Below, one piece after another: positions 47,730 through 62,700 of a stretch of DNA of 64,000 nucleotides. The position numbers and the translations under genes were made by a program. The notes under the pieces are model-generated. The model was not told the DNA's origin. It worked only from the letters and a program-made list of their open reading frames with translations, and did not search any database. Position 1 is the first letter of the stretch; the number at the start of each line of letters is the position of its first letter. Location: the NCBI RefSeq assembly GCF_028389875.1, contig NC_084672.1:9288458-9352457 (forward strand), given 5' to 3'. Source of the stretch: Rhea pennata. Its lineage: Eukaryota; Chordata; Aves; Rheiformes; Rheidae.

Positions 47730-50700
47730 GTAACCGGAGGGTGCTGCACACCTTTGCAATGCCAGCAATAATGGGCCATCTTCCTCGATTACTCTCCGTT
47801 TAAGAAGGGAGGATGTGAACCTTTATGCTGTAATCTTTGAATGGAAGGAAGAGAGGTCAAGTCTGATAACTGCTGTGTAATCCTGTTAAGCAAAAGCCCC
47901 AAAACTGAAATAGTTATCCCTGTGGAGAATAAGATACATCAGCAACTGAGTGACATCGAAGTGTTGTCTGATGGGTTGCCTTATGCTTTCAGTTGGGTGG
48001 GAGTTATAGCTGTTTAGGACTGAATAAGCAGTCTGACAATTCAGGTGTCTAGATACTAAATTCAGGATTCTGTTCCCAAAGATATTGGCTGCCTCTTAAG
48101 TCAATGGTTGTATTTTCTTTACTGTGCTCCTAGGAGGGCTAGTTTAGTCCATAAAAGCACTTGGAAAATGTTTGAAATGCATTGCATGCATTCCTTATGC
48201 CAATTCCTATAGAAGCCTATAATCTGTGTTCATTGTCTGGATAGAGAACTTCTCATTGCCAAAACTAACGTGAGACCTGTCTGTTGCTTTATTGCAGCTG
48301 TTTGAATCTCCAGATCATGTTGGATACTGGACAATGTTTGAATTGATCCACCAGGCGGGAGGCACCATTTTGTCATCTGAGATATTAATGCAATGTTTGA
48401 GTCACCACAGAGCAGGTTTTGCTCATTGCTTTCTTGGAGAGTCCAGTTTCTCTGTGCCACAGTTCATGCCATGGACCACGCTTCTGCCCTTGGATTCTAC
48501 CTTGAATTTTTTGTTTTCGAAGCCCTCTGCATTCCGAGCAGTATTCCCTCAGCAAGAAGGGGTGTTGTTTCTCAGCAGGCACGGTAATGAAAAGGGGTAG
48601 TTAGGCATGCCTAGAAATAACTCTGATCTCTCATGCAGGATCCTTGATATGTTTCTCCTGTGAACAGTATGTTAAGAGGTAACTTGAGATATTTAACAGC
48701 TTATATATTTTTATATATATGTGTGTATATATACATACTCATATACATATATATGCATATATCTTCTGAATGTGCTCCAGTGCCTCTGACAGGACAGCTC
48801 TCGGCCCGTATTCCTTGTTTGGTCTCACCACTTTTTTATTTTTACCAGAAGTCTGGGTCTATGAACAGTTCTTTGTTGGTCCCATCTCTGTGTGCACTAT
48901 TAAATATTTTACATGCTTTATCTCAGCTACTTTAATTTGTTTAAATTAAGCAGGTAAATGAAAAGCACCTTCAAAAGAGATCAGATCAGCTTTAAAGGAA
49001 GATGAAGTGTATGTGGTCTCTTTCTTTAGTAGTCCTTTGCACTCTGCTCCTTTATGAGAGCTCGAGGAGGTCAGTTATATAACGCATTTACTGAAGACTT
49101 GCTGCCAGTTTAATTACAAATTTATTTTTTTTTTGTTTTGAAGTTGTATCTTCATCTGGATGAAAGTTGTTTTGCACGTTATAAACTTCTGTTTTATTCT
49201 TAATCTTGCACAGGAGAAGATAAGCAGCAAAACTGTGTAGTGATCTTGGAACCTCTAGCCATGAGCCAAAGACAACCACAGCATCCAGCCAATATCTTCC
49301 TGAAAGGTACCTTGACGGGCTGGAATTTGATGCAAGCTAGCAACTTTCTTGCAGAGAGCTGGATATTGCAGAGCTCCCAGGCTGAACAAGCAGAACAAAA
49401 CAGATCACTCTTTCATCAGCTTTTAAAGACTCTACTAACTGAAGAACTACACATGGTAAGTCTTCCTGTTTGCCCTGAATCAATATCTATTCTGCAATGG
49501 TCATTAAAAGAGTCTTATGTGTGTCATGCTTTAAAGACAATAATGATGGTGTTTGTTATGCTGTGAATTGTTCATTTGAGTGAACATAAGTTCAGAACCC
49601 TTTTTAGAAAATCAAGTAAGCTTTATAGCCTATTTGTAAATTGTGCGCTACTGTAGGCCTCTGGATATTACTATGTAATGCAAACATCCTTTTCTTTTTA
49701 TGTAGGTTGCTGAGGTGTCTCTATCCAAAACTTTGTGTCCCTGCACTGCTATTTTATCACCGCTTTCTGAAAGTACTGCAGTTCTGTTTACGTTTAGTTC
49801 TGAGAAGGCAGCTGAAGCTCAGCGATGCAACCTTGGAGGGGCTGTAGAGGAGAGCTCTTCCCAAGACCATACTCTTAACCTTACAGATATTGTTAATAGT
49901 GTGCTGAGTAAAATTGACACATCACTGGAAGAGTCTTTGACTAGTTCTGGTAGGTGTTGGGAATCATCTTCTAATTATCTGTAGATCTGATTTGAGGCAG
50001 AGGGCACTAAAGCTAGTGATTACTTTAGTGATGAGTTATTTTGGTGCTTGTTTGTTTTGTCTTCTATAGCTCAGGCTTTGTTTGTGATTCAGAGATCTGC
50101 AAGGGTTTATCTTTTTGTTTCAGTGGCAGAGCGTTGGTTTCTGTTAACTTTAAGGTAAAGCACACCTCCTTGTGCTTGGTGAGCAGCTTTTAGAATGAGT
50201 TTTTCCAAAATGTGCTACATGGGGCCATCCCTGGCCAGCAAAGCTTTTGGGTGTGGCTGCAGAGACACTACTCTGGCCTACTTTGCATTATAGAAATGCA
50301 GTACTTATGCATGTTGCTGGGCTACTTTGCATTATAGAATCTTCTTGCAAGTTCCCCAGCCTGATGTTTTGACTATTAAAAATATTTTGACTATTGCATT
50401 CTGTGATCAAAGCTGAGTCCTCTGCTTTAGAGTCTCGGTGAAGGTCAAAGCTTCTGCCACTTCATGTATCTCCATTCTGACTTTTTTTTTTTTCTGTTCA
50501 GAAGAAACTCCTGTGCCAGAGTGGGTCCAACAGGAGCTGTCCCGTACGGAACACTGGCATCCTTCAGTACTTGAAGCATGGTATCCTTCATCAAATGCTT
50601 GTGGAGCAAGTTCAGATCTAATGGAGTCATTCAGGTATTTCTCTGAAACATGTCTCTGAGTAATTAATGGTCAAGGATTTCTACTTCCTGTTTAGGGAGC

Positions 50701-53700
50701 CTGGCTGCATGTTATGTAGAGTTAGAGAATGGAAGAATTCTCCTTGTGCTTCTATTTCTTATTATTACTATTACTATGTACACTGAGATATTTTAAAGCG
50801 AAAGCATACCCAAAAAACCCCACCACCAACAACAAAAAAACCCCCTTAAGGATGGCCTAGGTAGCAGTCTGTTTGGGTTGAGGTGTTGACCATTTCAGGA
50901 GCAGTAGGTGGCCTAAAATTGCCTAAAGCACTAAGATAAGTGATAGGCTTCACTTCTTTTTGTCAGATAAAAACTCACTGAGATGTTGGTGGTAGTTATC
51001 TCAGTTGGTACTTTAGTGGGAACAGATAGGCCTGCTTTCTTCAAAGAGCTTGCTAAGTATCTAAAAAACACCTAATGCAGGATAGCTTAGTCTGCACAAA
51101 CTTGCTTCTGCATGTTCTTGGCCTTAGTCAGTGGTGTATCCATTGTATATAAAGCAACTCTTACACTTGTTTCTGATTTGATGATCATTCTGAAAGGATT
51201 TTTATTGAGCAAGATTCTGGAAGAATGCTAGTATGTGTTACTTCCCTAAAGAGTTGGGCTGGCAACTAGAAAAACCTGTTACTGTGCAGTGAGGACAGAG
51301 GATATGCCTCCTATTTCATCTTTTTTGGTCCCTGTATTGAATTGCTTTTGCCATCATATAGGTTACTGCAAGTTAATTCTACTAATGAGAAGGATGATAT
51401 CTATCAATCTGAAGTGGAACTTTCAGAAAGTCTGTCTGAGATGTACCAGAGAAAATCCAATGAAGTATCTGCTACAGCTGGACCAGGAAATACCAAAAAA
51501 AGACGTATGTGTAACTTTGGAGTATGTGCACACTACCATTTAAAGATGATAGTTTTCTCAATGAACTATGAGAAAGATCTGTCCTCTTGAACAGTGGCAC
51601 ACTGCCACTTTTTGTTGTTGTTGTTGGTTTTTGTTTTGTATGTGTGGGCTTTTTATTTATTTAGAGACCACATAATTAACATATTAAAGCTGTCCTTTAG
51701 TACATACCAAAATACTCCTTAAGCGATTCAAGCCCACAGTGTGGCTAACAAAACTGCTGGAAAGCAGAGTGCAGAGTTCTGCAGTTTCATTAGTTACTGG
51801 ATTAGGGACCTTTTGCAACTACTACTAAGTATTGCAACATCTTTACTGGATTCTAATTTGGAAAAAATGAAAGCTTTCTCTCCTCTAGGAAGAGCTTCAT
51901 CGCTGCATTGCAGTACGCTAACCAAAGTTGCATATATCCTGATCTATTGTATCTCTAAATTTTACTCTAATTTTTTATTTCTGTTTCTGTGACCCAGGAC
52001 CACATCCTGTTTATGCAGCTTCCCTTTGTGTAGAACAAGGATTATTATCCACTTTAGAGAGGTATCTACCTGCTGTGCTCACTGTATTTCTGTTTCAGAG
52101 AAATAGAAACCTTTAAACTATATTTTCAGCTAGAAGGTTACTGTTCTTACTGCTAGCAACATGAGAAACGATCAGTATTATGCCCTCCCTCAGCTGGAGT
52201 TCTTGCTCCAGTATATCTGATGGTAGACATCCCTTTTTGTGGCATTGCAGGTGGGGTTCCCCGAACTCCAGTCAGGCAGAAGATGAAGACCATGTCCCGT
52301 TCCCTGCAGATGCTGAATGTAGCAAGACTGAATGTAAAAGCTCAGAAGTTTCAACCTGATGTGCCACCAACAGTGAATGAGAAGGTCCCACAGAAGCTTT
52401 TAGCAAAAAGATTGGATGAAAAGCTGGAAGAAAAGGAAAAGGCATTCAAAATAATAGGTTTGTGTCATCAGTTTTAGTATCTGTTATAAGGGATCTTTAT
52501 GGAAGGGGAGGAAAATAATGGAGTACTGAGAGCTATGCAGCAAATGGATATAAGATTTCTATATCTTCATGTTGGCACAGAATGATGATTTTTTTTTTTT
52601 TCATTCTGATTAGTCTTTGTAAAGAGTTCGTGCTATAACTACTCAGGAGGTTAGTATTCATGCCTCACCCCCATATGAAATGAGTAATAAGGAACTGTTT
52701 TTTCCCTAAAGGAAATAAAGGGAAGCAGCTGTCAAGGTGTAAGTGGAATGTAGCCCTCTTTGTTAATAGAGCTAAATTAAAGGAACTTTTTTGACCGTGT
52801 TTCTTTGAGCCAAACATTTTCTGTGAAAATACTTCTGGTGCTTGTCTGTTTCTGTCTTCTCGAATTTTGGAGAAGCCATGCTGCTGCTGTAAGTGGAAGT
52901 GGCCTTGGACTTCAGTTTCGGTGCCAGTTTATATGTTTTTGCTTGTGGTCTGGAAATGAAGTTTGTTTACCCACTGTTACACTACACAAGAGACTAGACC
53001 TGTAGCCTAGACTTCATCAGAAATGAAACTCTGGCTGTAGAAAGGAAACTTGTAAAGAACAACTAGCACAAGAAGGCTTTTTATCCCGACTTCTAGAGTC
53101 AGGAATTTCTTTGCTGTTTTCTGGGACTGGTGTGCCAAAAGTAGGATGTTGCAGTAACCTGAAATCTTGCTTTGATCTGTTTAGGCCAAAGTTTATCACT
53201 TACCATAGGTCTGCACTTGGGACTGCTTTTGTTAGTGTTTTGTGCTCTGGATGTGTCTCTACTGTAGCAAAGTTGTACTGCTTTTTTTTTTTTTTTTTTT
53301 CCTTTTCTTCTTTTCTTCTTTCCTAATGATCTCCTTTTACCTCCTCCTACTTTTCAACAAGCTGTAGTGTACTGGTGTTTAGTTGACTTGTAACATTTCC
53401 CTATTACAGACTTCAAAACTGAGGAGGAACTGCTGTCCCATTTAACTGCAAACTACCAGAAGGCTGTTATGGAAGGAGGGAGTTCACTTCTGTGTGCCCA
53501 GGGCATGATCACAGCCATTAAAAGGTTCCTGAAAATACAAGATGCCAAAGAGAGAGAGGTAGGGAAGAGCATGTGAGCATGAAGATCATATGTACAATAT
53601 TTACACTGTAGGAGTGTTCATGATCTGACTAGAATTGCATGGCAGGGTTACTACTGAGCTGGAAGTCCAAACTTGCTATTTCAGATTACCTTTATTTTGT

Positions 53701-56700
53701 CTACTGTAAGGTTTTATACAAAGATGCATGTGACTAAAAAATTTCGAGCTATGTTATCAGAGCTCTCACAATAGTGAAGGATTTCAGATAGCTATAAAGA
53801 ACTTAAGAAAATCTGATTCAATTATCAGTTTATACCTTTGCTAAAAGCTGTTATTTTTGATATCAACCTCACTTTGAATTCAGATTTTACTTCTTTCAAA
53901 GTTAGTATTCTAAATAATGTGTTTTTTAAAAAAGTTATCTTAAAGCTGTGTATCTGGGTTTGGTTTACATTGTTAACCTACATCCCCTACTTCTTCAGAA
54001 AAGAGAATGCTGAAGGGTTTTCTTGTTTAAGTTATAATCATTAGAATTATTTCTTGCTTACTTAAAAAACAAAGTAAGTCAGCTTGTGACTAATTGAAGA
54101 AAATAATGTGAAAGACAGATCCATAGTTACTTAAAATGCCCTGAAGCTACAAGCAGGCCCGTGACCTTTTTTGATTTCAAGCTATGTGTTCTTCTGTTGT
54201 CTTGCCTGAACACAACTTTGCTACTGAAATTGGAAGAGAGAATTTCTTTTAGGAGAGTGGGGGAAATGGAACTATATCCATGGAGCAAGTGGTGGTGGTG
54301 GGGAATCTACCATGTGGAGCGGGAACTCACTTGAAGTCTTGTAATTGTGTATATCTGCAGGTGGCCTGTGTGGAAAGAGTCAGAAGCCATCTCCTGAAGA
54401 CCAGCAAAACTCTCAGGCAACAGCATGGCTCAGAGAAGGAAAGCAAAATCAGAGAGTGAGATACATTATCTACTGCAGCTTCTAAAATACTATAGAGTTG
54501 GTTAGCAATTTCTACTGGTGGCTTTTTTTGTACAAATGGAAAGATATTTGCATTGGTAAAACTTCCAGGAAGCATCTATGGTCACAGTAAAAACATCTCT
54601 TTAAGTGCACATATATGCGCTATATGATAGGCATCACAATCTTTATCTGAAACGAATTGTCTCCCCTGCCGCCAAAAGCAAATACTAACCAAATCATGCT
54701 GTCGAAAGGAGCTGTGCTTATTGCTTTTTGAGCAATTCTTTTGAGGTAAATAAGCTGTTTTCACCACAAAAAAGGGTGACAAATGACTACTTGTTTTCAC
54801 TTAGGTGCCGACTTCAGGTATTTTTGCGTCTAGAGTTATGTCTTCAATGCTCTTCACTACAAAGCAATACTGATGAAATGGAGCAGCTTTTAGAGCAGGC
54901 AAGTAAATTATAGACCTGGTTGTGTTCCTGGATGACACCAGGAATGTAGACCTGGAACCTGTAGTTTTCCATGCTTTTACTGTAATGTTACTGTAGTGCT
55001 TTGTATTTTGTGCTAAAGAATCTGGTGTTGCAGCTGTCACAGCCTAATCCATTTTCCCACCTGATTCTCTTCCAGATGACAGAGATGCTGCGTATTTTGT
55101 GCCTGACTGAAGACCCAGGATATCTTACAAAGTTTCTAGAGGAAATATTAGCATCGTACGTTCTTTAGGTTGACCAAGCTTTATTGGGGGCTGTGGTTTT
55201 GGTGGATATCTTTTATGAGTAAACAACAATCTGCAGCTTTGACTTTGATTTTGACAAGTTTGGATGCATTCTGTTTGTTACACTTTTATCTTACTTGAAG
55301 AGAAGGTAGCTGTTTAGCAAATAAATGGTTACCTTTTTTTAACTGAAGCTCGGGTAAAGATTTGGTTCAAAATTTGGGATTAAAAAATTGGTGGAGTTTT
55401 ATGGTGGATTCTATTTGATGTGAGTTCTCTCTGATACTCTAGTTATATGGATTCTATACCGAAGACCCTTGGAGATCTTTACTACAGTCTAGGTACACAA
55501 ATACCCCCAAAGCTGGCATCTGTTCTGCCTTCAGACTTCTTCAGTGATGACTCAGTGACTCTGGATAGCAAGTCTCCAGGCCTTCCACACTCTCTATCAT
55601 CTACTCTAACTCCCAGCACTGTTTGTCTACACACTGACAGTGATCAACTGGAGGAGCTACGTACTCGATCTGCCAAAAAAAGAAGGTAACAATTCCAAAT
55701 AGAATATCAGCTTGTTGCAGCCTAATTTGAGGCTGAGGAGCATCTAAACTATCGCTCCTTCATTCTGATATCTGTTCCTGGATAGCTAGGTAGGACTAGC
55801 TGACATTTACTGATAGCACTGGGTGTCTGAGGGAATATTAAGGGCTCCCACTTTTCAATTTAATTCCCTGTTGCTCGTTATCTGAAAGTGTGACCTTGAT
55901 TCTGTATGTGTGTTTTATACAGGGGTAGAATTCATGATCTTCTCCCATTAAAAAAAGGGTGTTGTTTTATGCAGTAGATGACCACAAATCATTAAAGTTA
56001 AGAATACAGTTTATTGTAGGACTCTGTAGTAGGAACCCTATGCTCATCTTAACAAATTAAGAAATAAACTTTAATACCTGCTTTATAAGCAGCTGTAACT
56101 GCAACTTTGTCATGATATTGAAGGACGGTTTGCAATATGAATAAGACACCAACACAAAGAACTAGCATCCTGAATATAGGTCAAGACGTTCTGTCTTTAG
56201 AGTCATACCTCAATATAAGGTGTCGTATAAGTTAAAGTAAAATTAGAAGTGTAGCTGACTTTTTTTTTTTTTAATAATTTCTAAAGGAATAACGTATTAG
56301 CCAGGCACAGGAGCATGACAGAAGCACCGCAGAACTTGCGTCAAATTGAGATTCCCAAGGTAGCCAAGAATCCCATCAGAAAGGTAAAGATTTCACAGAA
56401 GGATTTTGTATGGGTTGCTTCTGCAGGGGTGCAGCAACATTGTGAAATGAGACTTAAGTGCAAAATCTTGCTCTGTATTCACTCAGTAGGTGTATCTATA
56501 GCTATATGGAAGCAAGAATAATGTTGGAGAACCTGAAAATTAACTAATGACTAAATAGGTGGTTTGGAGCTTAATGTTTGCATTCATTCATAGTAGTTGT
56601 AACCTTAAACTGCTAGTGAATCTAACTTCTGTTTTAGGAGAACTCTCGTTCTTGCCTTGCCACTGAGAAATCCCAACAGATGCCTTTGTTGCAGAAAGAA

Positions 56701-59700
56701 GCAGTGCAAGGTACTGACTTCTAGCTTTTCTATGGAAAGGTGTCTTCAGCACATGTTGTTCTCTCTGTAAATTTTAGTAAGCCATGATGAAATCATGCTG
56801 ACGCATGCTGGAAATCTGCAGGAAGCTTTGCAAAATTCTGCAAAAGCTTTGAGGAAGGGAAAAAGAGTGGCTGTGCTGTGTGTGCACTCACACATGCGGA
56901 AAAATTACTTATCCTGAAGAGGAAACCTTTTCAGTTCAGTTCTTCTTGAATCTTAAAACTATTTGTCTTCTGTCCCGGAGGACAAAAAATGAGGACAGGA
57001 GTTTAGTAGTAAACAGGGCATCTTTTTGTACCAGTAGACCCTAGAACTGCCTCCTCCTCTAAGAGAATCAGAAGATAACACATTCTATTTCAGCATCTGA
57101 TAATGCTGCAGGCAGATTAAGATAAACAGCCTAACATCTGGAAAACAGGATGTCTCTTTCCTTAAAACACTTCATAAAATTGAATCTCATACCTATTGCT
57201 AGAGCTCACATGTGCTTCACTTAAGATTTAGTGGCCCATTCCATGTTACTCTGTTTTGCGAATTCACTGGCTGATCTCTGTCATGTTATCTGTCAGTAGT
57301 CTATTGCTGGAAGTATGAAAAGTGCAAACTCATAAGTCCAGACTGGAATTTGAGGTGGGCATGGATAGTGATAGTATCCATTAATAGAAAAACAATTCTT
57401 TTCAGTGCTTTTCTGGCCTCTGAAAAGTTGTTTCCTTACACTGGTATGTGGTGTTCCTACCTCTAGTAACTTGACAAAATGATCTTTCTGTGATTGACTT
57501 TTTTTTTTTCTCCTCCCCCCCCCCTTTCTTAATTCTCCTTTTGTGATTACTTTTTGCTTTGTCTGGCCTCTTAGAGGTTACAAAGGTAAGGAGGAACCTT
57601 TTCAATGAAGATATACTTTCACCACCAAAAAGGTTCACGAAGAAGATGCCTAGAAGTCAGTCAGTATCTGCTGTGGAAGGCCTAAGATACAAATGCAGTG
57701 ATGAAGGTCCTAAAGGTAGGGCATGAGTTGCATATGTAGAATTGCTAGGGAAGAACTTTTGCCAAAAAATCCCATTCTTGCGTTGTCCTTTCTGTGAAAC
57801 AACTAATTGTGCTATGTTTTTAATGAAGGAGAAAATACTTTAGGTGAGCATGGCAATGTTTCAATACCACCCTATTCATTGTGAATAGGATGGTATTGAA
57901 ACCAAACCTATCTTTTACTGAATTCTGTATGCTTTTTTTAATAAAAATTAAAAAAAATCCTTGATTATAAGGATCTGTGAATGAAAGATGAAGAATGCAA
58001 GTTATTAGAGTAGGTTAATTATGTCTGACACTAATAATATTACCTATTTTTATATTGAAGGGATGGGGAGGCTTGTAGATACTAAACTATCATCTAATAG
58101 GTATTTCAAAGTTCATGAGTGCAGGGAGACCAACATACAGTGGTTCTCTATTGGCTGTCATTCTTAAACTGAAGCCTATTGGAAACCATATTTCTTTATT
58201 CATCCTAACTTTAATGTTGTGCTCTGGATGTAAATCTCTTGCTTGATTTTTTTTTTTCTTTTGTTTAAGATCATCGCAAGCTGTTGACCAAGAGAGTTGC
58301 AGAGACACCACTACATAAGCAGATCTCCAGAAGGCTAATACATAAACAGATCAAGGGCCGGTGAGTGAGCTGTTTCTGAATTTCTTCAGTAATTGCTGCA
58401 TGTTTAACAAGTGGCTCTGAAGCAGGGTTTTGTTTTGTAGTCAAAATGTCACCTTCACCTAAGGTAGCAACTGATGGAGATTCTTAAATTCCAATGTCCG
58501 AGTGGGGAGAAATACTGCTTGCTTTGTCATATAAGCTAGGGTACTATCCTTCCTGTAGCAAATTGCTATTTATGTTTAGTTGTTGTTTCCAGGGTTTCCG
58601 GAGAAAAGGCCTGTGCTGTAACTTGTGGAGTCCAGGCTGAAATCTAGCATTTGCTTTTGTGTAAGATCATTTGCTATACTACAGCTAGAAAGGTTCCTAT
58701 GCCCAATCAAGTGTTAATGGATGGGGAAGTGCTTCCTAAATGCTCATTCAGAGTAACCCACAAAGCAATGTTCTATTGTAGAATATAGCACTAACTCTCA
58801 GTTTTCTTGGTAAGTTCTCTTTCCACAAATGTGAACAATGTGCTGAGTCCAAAGCTGCTTCTGTTTCTCAAGGGTGTCTGATCCAGGTTCTGATGCTGGT
58901 ATTGTAGAAGAATCTCCAGAGAAGACCATATGTGGTAAGCACTGATTTTGACAAGGGCTTTTACTGTGATGTGGCTTTTAAGAGCATGCTTCAGTTTAGA
59001 TAAGCCATATGTAAGTCAATATAAAAGTACTCTATTTTATTGGTGGAACACAGACACCTCTGGAAGAACCACTTTCTGCTCACTGCTTTGGCAACCCTTT
59101 ATTGTAGAGATTAAAGAAAGGTAGAAAGTTGACTTCTGTAGCTGGAAAGACACAAGAGACTTCAAGCGTGAACAAGTACCTTTACTCTGGAAAGGTGTAA
59201 CTAGTAATCATGACTTAGGAGAGGGGACCATGATTTTGAAAGAGACTTGCGTGCATTAGCATTCCAAACCTCCAAGGAACTTGAAGGATTCTTGTGTTTT
59301 TGTTCTTCCTCCTCCACCCTTCGTATCTGCCTCTTTATATGAGACAGTGTTAATTGTACTCACCAGAGTTAGTTCTTAAGATGTGTGCTTGTCAGTTATG
59401 AACCCTTCCTGAGGATGTCTCTGTTCTTGAGAGAGAAAGAAGGCCCAGTATCTGATATTCTTGCCTTTCAGAAGCAGGTTTAAGAAGAAGTCCACGTATC
59501 AAACAACTGTTGCTGAATAGGACCCGCTCTGGCACTTTTTATTCCACTGCACAGCCCTGCTCACAAACTAAGCAGCAAGTCTATCCACAGCAAGAGAAGG
59601 AGAGCTGTGCTCAGAAGGAAGTAGCAGGTACTGAATGAGATTTGAGCAGGCTAATGTTGTTGATCTGAAAAGCTGATATGTATATGTCTAAGTTTGGTTT

Positions 59701-62700
59701 GATTTGACTCTACAAAAAATTCTTAGAGGCTAAGAGCTGTCAGATAATATCTTCTGTAGACAGAAAATTGTCCTAGTTAATTATTTTTGAATTGGGAATC
59801 TGAATAAAGAACAGCAGTTTTTTTGTGATGAATACACTGCCAATTTCAAAACCAGTCGGGCCCATCAAACCACTGATTGTCAGTCTGCATATTCTAAATG
59901 CAGTGAAGTCCCTGTAAAATATCGGAGAGAAATCCTAAAGCTACTTTCAGTCTCTTCTGTGGCAGCATAAAGCGAAGAGTGATAGGATCTTCTCTGGCTT
60001 TCTCTCAGTAAGATTATCAGCTATAAATGGTTCTTTATATTATACCTACTAGGTTCCTTAATCATGAACCAGAACTCTTATGCTGTGAGCTATAAATAGA
60101 TTAAGGCTGGGCTATTTTTATACCTTTTATTTATTTATTTTTTTAGAGCTCTCTGTCTACAGATTTTATTAGTGTTTAGATTGGGACATAACAATTCTGG
60201 TGCAGCTTTAAAATTTGGCTAGAAAAGAACATGCCAGGACTATAGTTTTGTAAATTATCTGTCCATACATTTGAAGTGACCAAGACAGTTGTTCGTGTCA
60301 GGTTACTTGGTGTTAATTCAATTGTTCTGTTCTACTTCATAGGTATTAAGGTGTGTTCTGAAAGTTCCACTGTCCAGACTCCCAAGAGGTTTTTCTTTGG
60401 AGCAGTTACTGACACGTGTAGTCCTGTAATGAAGCATTCACCTGGAAAGAGGAGAACAAGAAAAGATTCCTTAAAGGAGCAAATTGCCTGTCAGGTAGAA
60501 ACACGTGCTTCCTTTTTCTTCTTTCCTTCTTCCCACCTTCTTTTTCTAGTGGTGCTTAATCAGATCTATGCATCATAAACCTAGGGTTAAATTGTGTAGA
60601 ATCTCTAACCAAACAGTTCCTTTTGTTTTTTAAATCTCAAAAACCAAAAAATCAAGAAGGATAGATAAATAGTGCTGGAGCAGAACATGCATGATTCTTC
60701 TCTCTCTCTCTTCCCTCCCCCCCCACTACAGACTCCTAAAAAAGCACCTCATAAAGCTACCCAGAAACCACTGAGTTCTGCCAGTAAACTACCAAGGAGA
60801 TCACCTCGCACACTCCACAGGACACCAGAGATGTTGGGGAGGACTCCTGGCAGAAGTCCAGCTGCTAGGCAAAGTGTAGCTAAGTGCTTGGGAAAGTACT
60901 TTTCTCACCCTAAACAGAGGGTCATGTCACCATCTGTGTTAACGGAAAGTAAGAAGGTTGACTTACTACAAGTAACTTATACGGATTGTTCTCCAATGAA
61001 AAGATTTTCCCCTTCTCACAAAAAGATTGACTTAAAAATACCAGAAAAGGAAGGGTTGAAAATGCACAGTGCTTCATCATTGCCTCTGAAAGATTCAAAT
61101 CCAAGTGTTTCTTCCACATCTACCCTCCAAGAAACATCTCTTACAGACCTTCAACCTCCAGGACGCTCCTTGAGATCCATCTCAAAATCAGTGTGTCTAA
61201 TCGATGCTCAGAGGCAAATCATACCAGAGCAAAAACAGATGCAGTCAGAATCAGCGCCTCTGATAGTGGAAAGTACTCCCAGAAAGCTTGAAGATTCAGG
61301 TTCAAAACTACATACCAGCCCACTGAGGGCAGAAACTGCACAGCTCACTGCGAGGGCAGACCCTCCCTTCAATTCTCCCCCCTCTGCAAATTCCACAAAC
61401 GCTCCAGCAAACAGCTCTCCCTTTCATGTGCAAACTGAGGAGTTTTACTGGGAACTTAACACACCTAAAACATCTCTTCTAAAACTGCCTGGCATCACTG
61501 ATGCTTCATTGAGGTCCCCCCTCTGCACACCTGAACAGTCCAAATGTGAATCAAATTCTGGAGGAGAGAACCTCACCTTTGTGTGTACAACACCTTCCAG
61601 AAATAAGGATAGTCAATATGATAGTAACTGTGGTAGCTCTTCTGTAGAAAGTGTCCAGCTTTGTAATACCCATATTCCTGAAACTACCTCTATATCAGAG
61701 AAAAATAAACAAATGTGTATATTACCTCAAAATCCTTCTCCAAGAAAGGACCAGAAGAGCTTGGAAAAGCATTTCTCTCCTAAGCCTTGTGCTGGAGGGC
61801 AGGTACAGGTATTGAAGGCTGAGATGGAGAGTGAGCAGTTGGTTAAGGAGGATAACTCCAGTGGAAATACTTGTGAGTCTCTCCTTAGTGAATCTCAAAC
61901 AAGCAATAATGACTTGGAACCAAGAACTGTAAGAGATCCATGTACAGAGCTGAAAGCTCCAAGTCTTAAGAGACACTCCAGATCAGCCCTGAATGCTTTG
62001 CCTGCTCTGCCGAAGTCTGCTTCTGCCTATTCTTTGCGCTGCACTGCAGACAGGAGGCAGCGGGAGGCTGCAGCACGCCTGGGAAATCCTGAAATTCCAG
62101 CCAAATTTTCTACTCCTAAAAGACACTGCAAACTGCCTTCTGAGAGCCCTCCGACTTATGAGGTTGAACTTGAAATGCAAGCCTCAGGACTGCCCAAACT
62201 TCGCTTTAAGAAGATTGGATCTTCCTCAGCACTGGAAATTCAATCTGAAGCAAATGCCAGCAAACCCAAGGGAGGAGAGAGCCCTTTTGGTGATCTTACT
62301 GTGACCTGGTGTAGCAAACACCCAGAAAAGCTAGCAGCAGTCTGTGTTTCGCCCTCTTGCTTTCGCTCTTTCCATAGTACGCCTGGGAAAGGTGGAGGAC
62401 AGACCTACATATGCCAGTCATACACCCCAACGAGTTGTGCCTCTGCCTCTAACACCACTTCCCCATCCCCCTTGGAAGCAGGAGTTCCCTGTACACCTTC
62501 CCCAAAGCAAAAGGGGAAGACTACTCCTGATGCTATCAAGGATTGGCCTCGGAGAAAGAGAGCCTCCAGCAGCACTGCTAATGCTAGCTGTACTCAAAGT
62601 GAGAAAAATGCAGATGAAACGAAGAGAACGTTGACAGACAAAGAGGGGGAGATGAAAATCTTGGAGCACTACAGCAACAAAGTCAAAAGTACCTTTGGGG

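Noticed and set aside
46761-47768. 335-codon minus-strand frame
   Set aside because: It is the antisense shadow of GC-rich TICRR exon 1 and its promoter, proline/arginine-rich with no domain.
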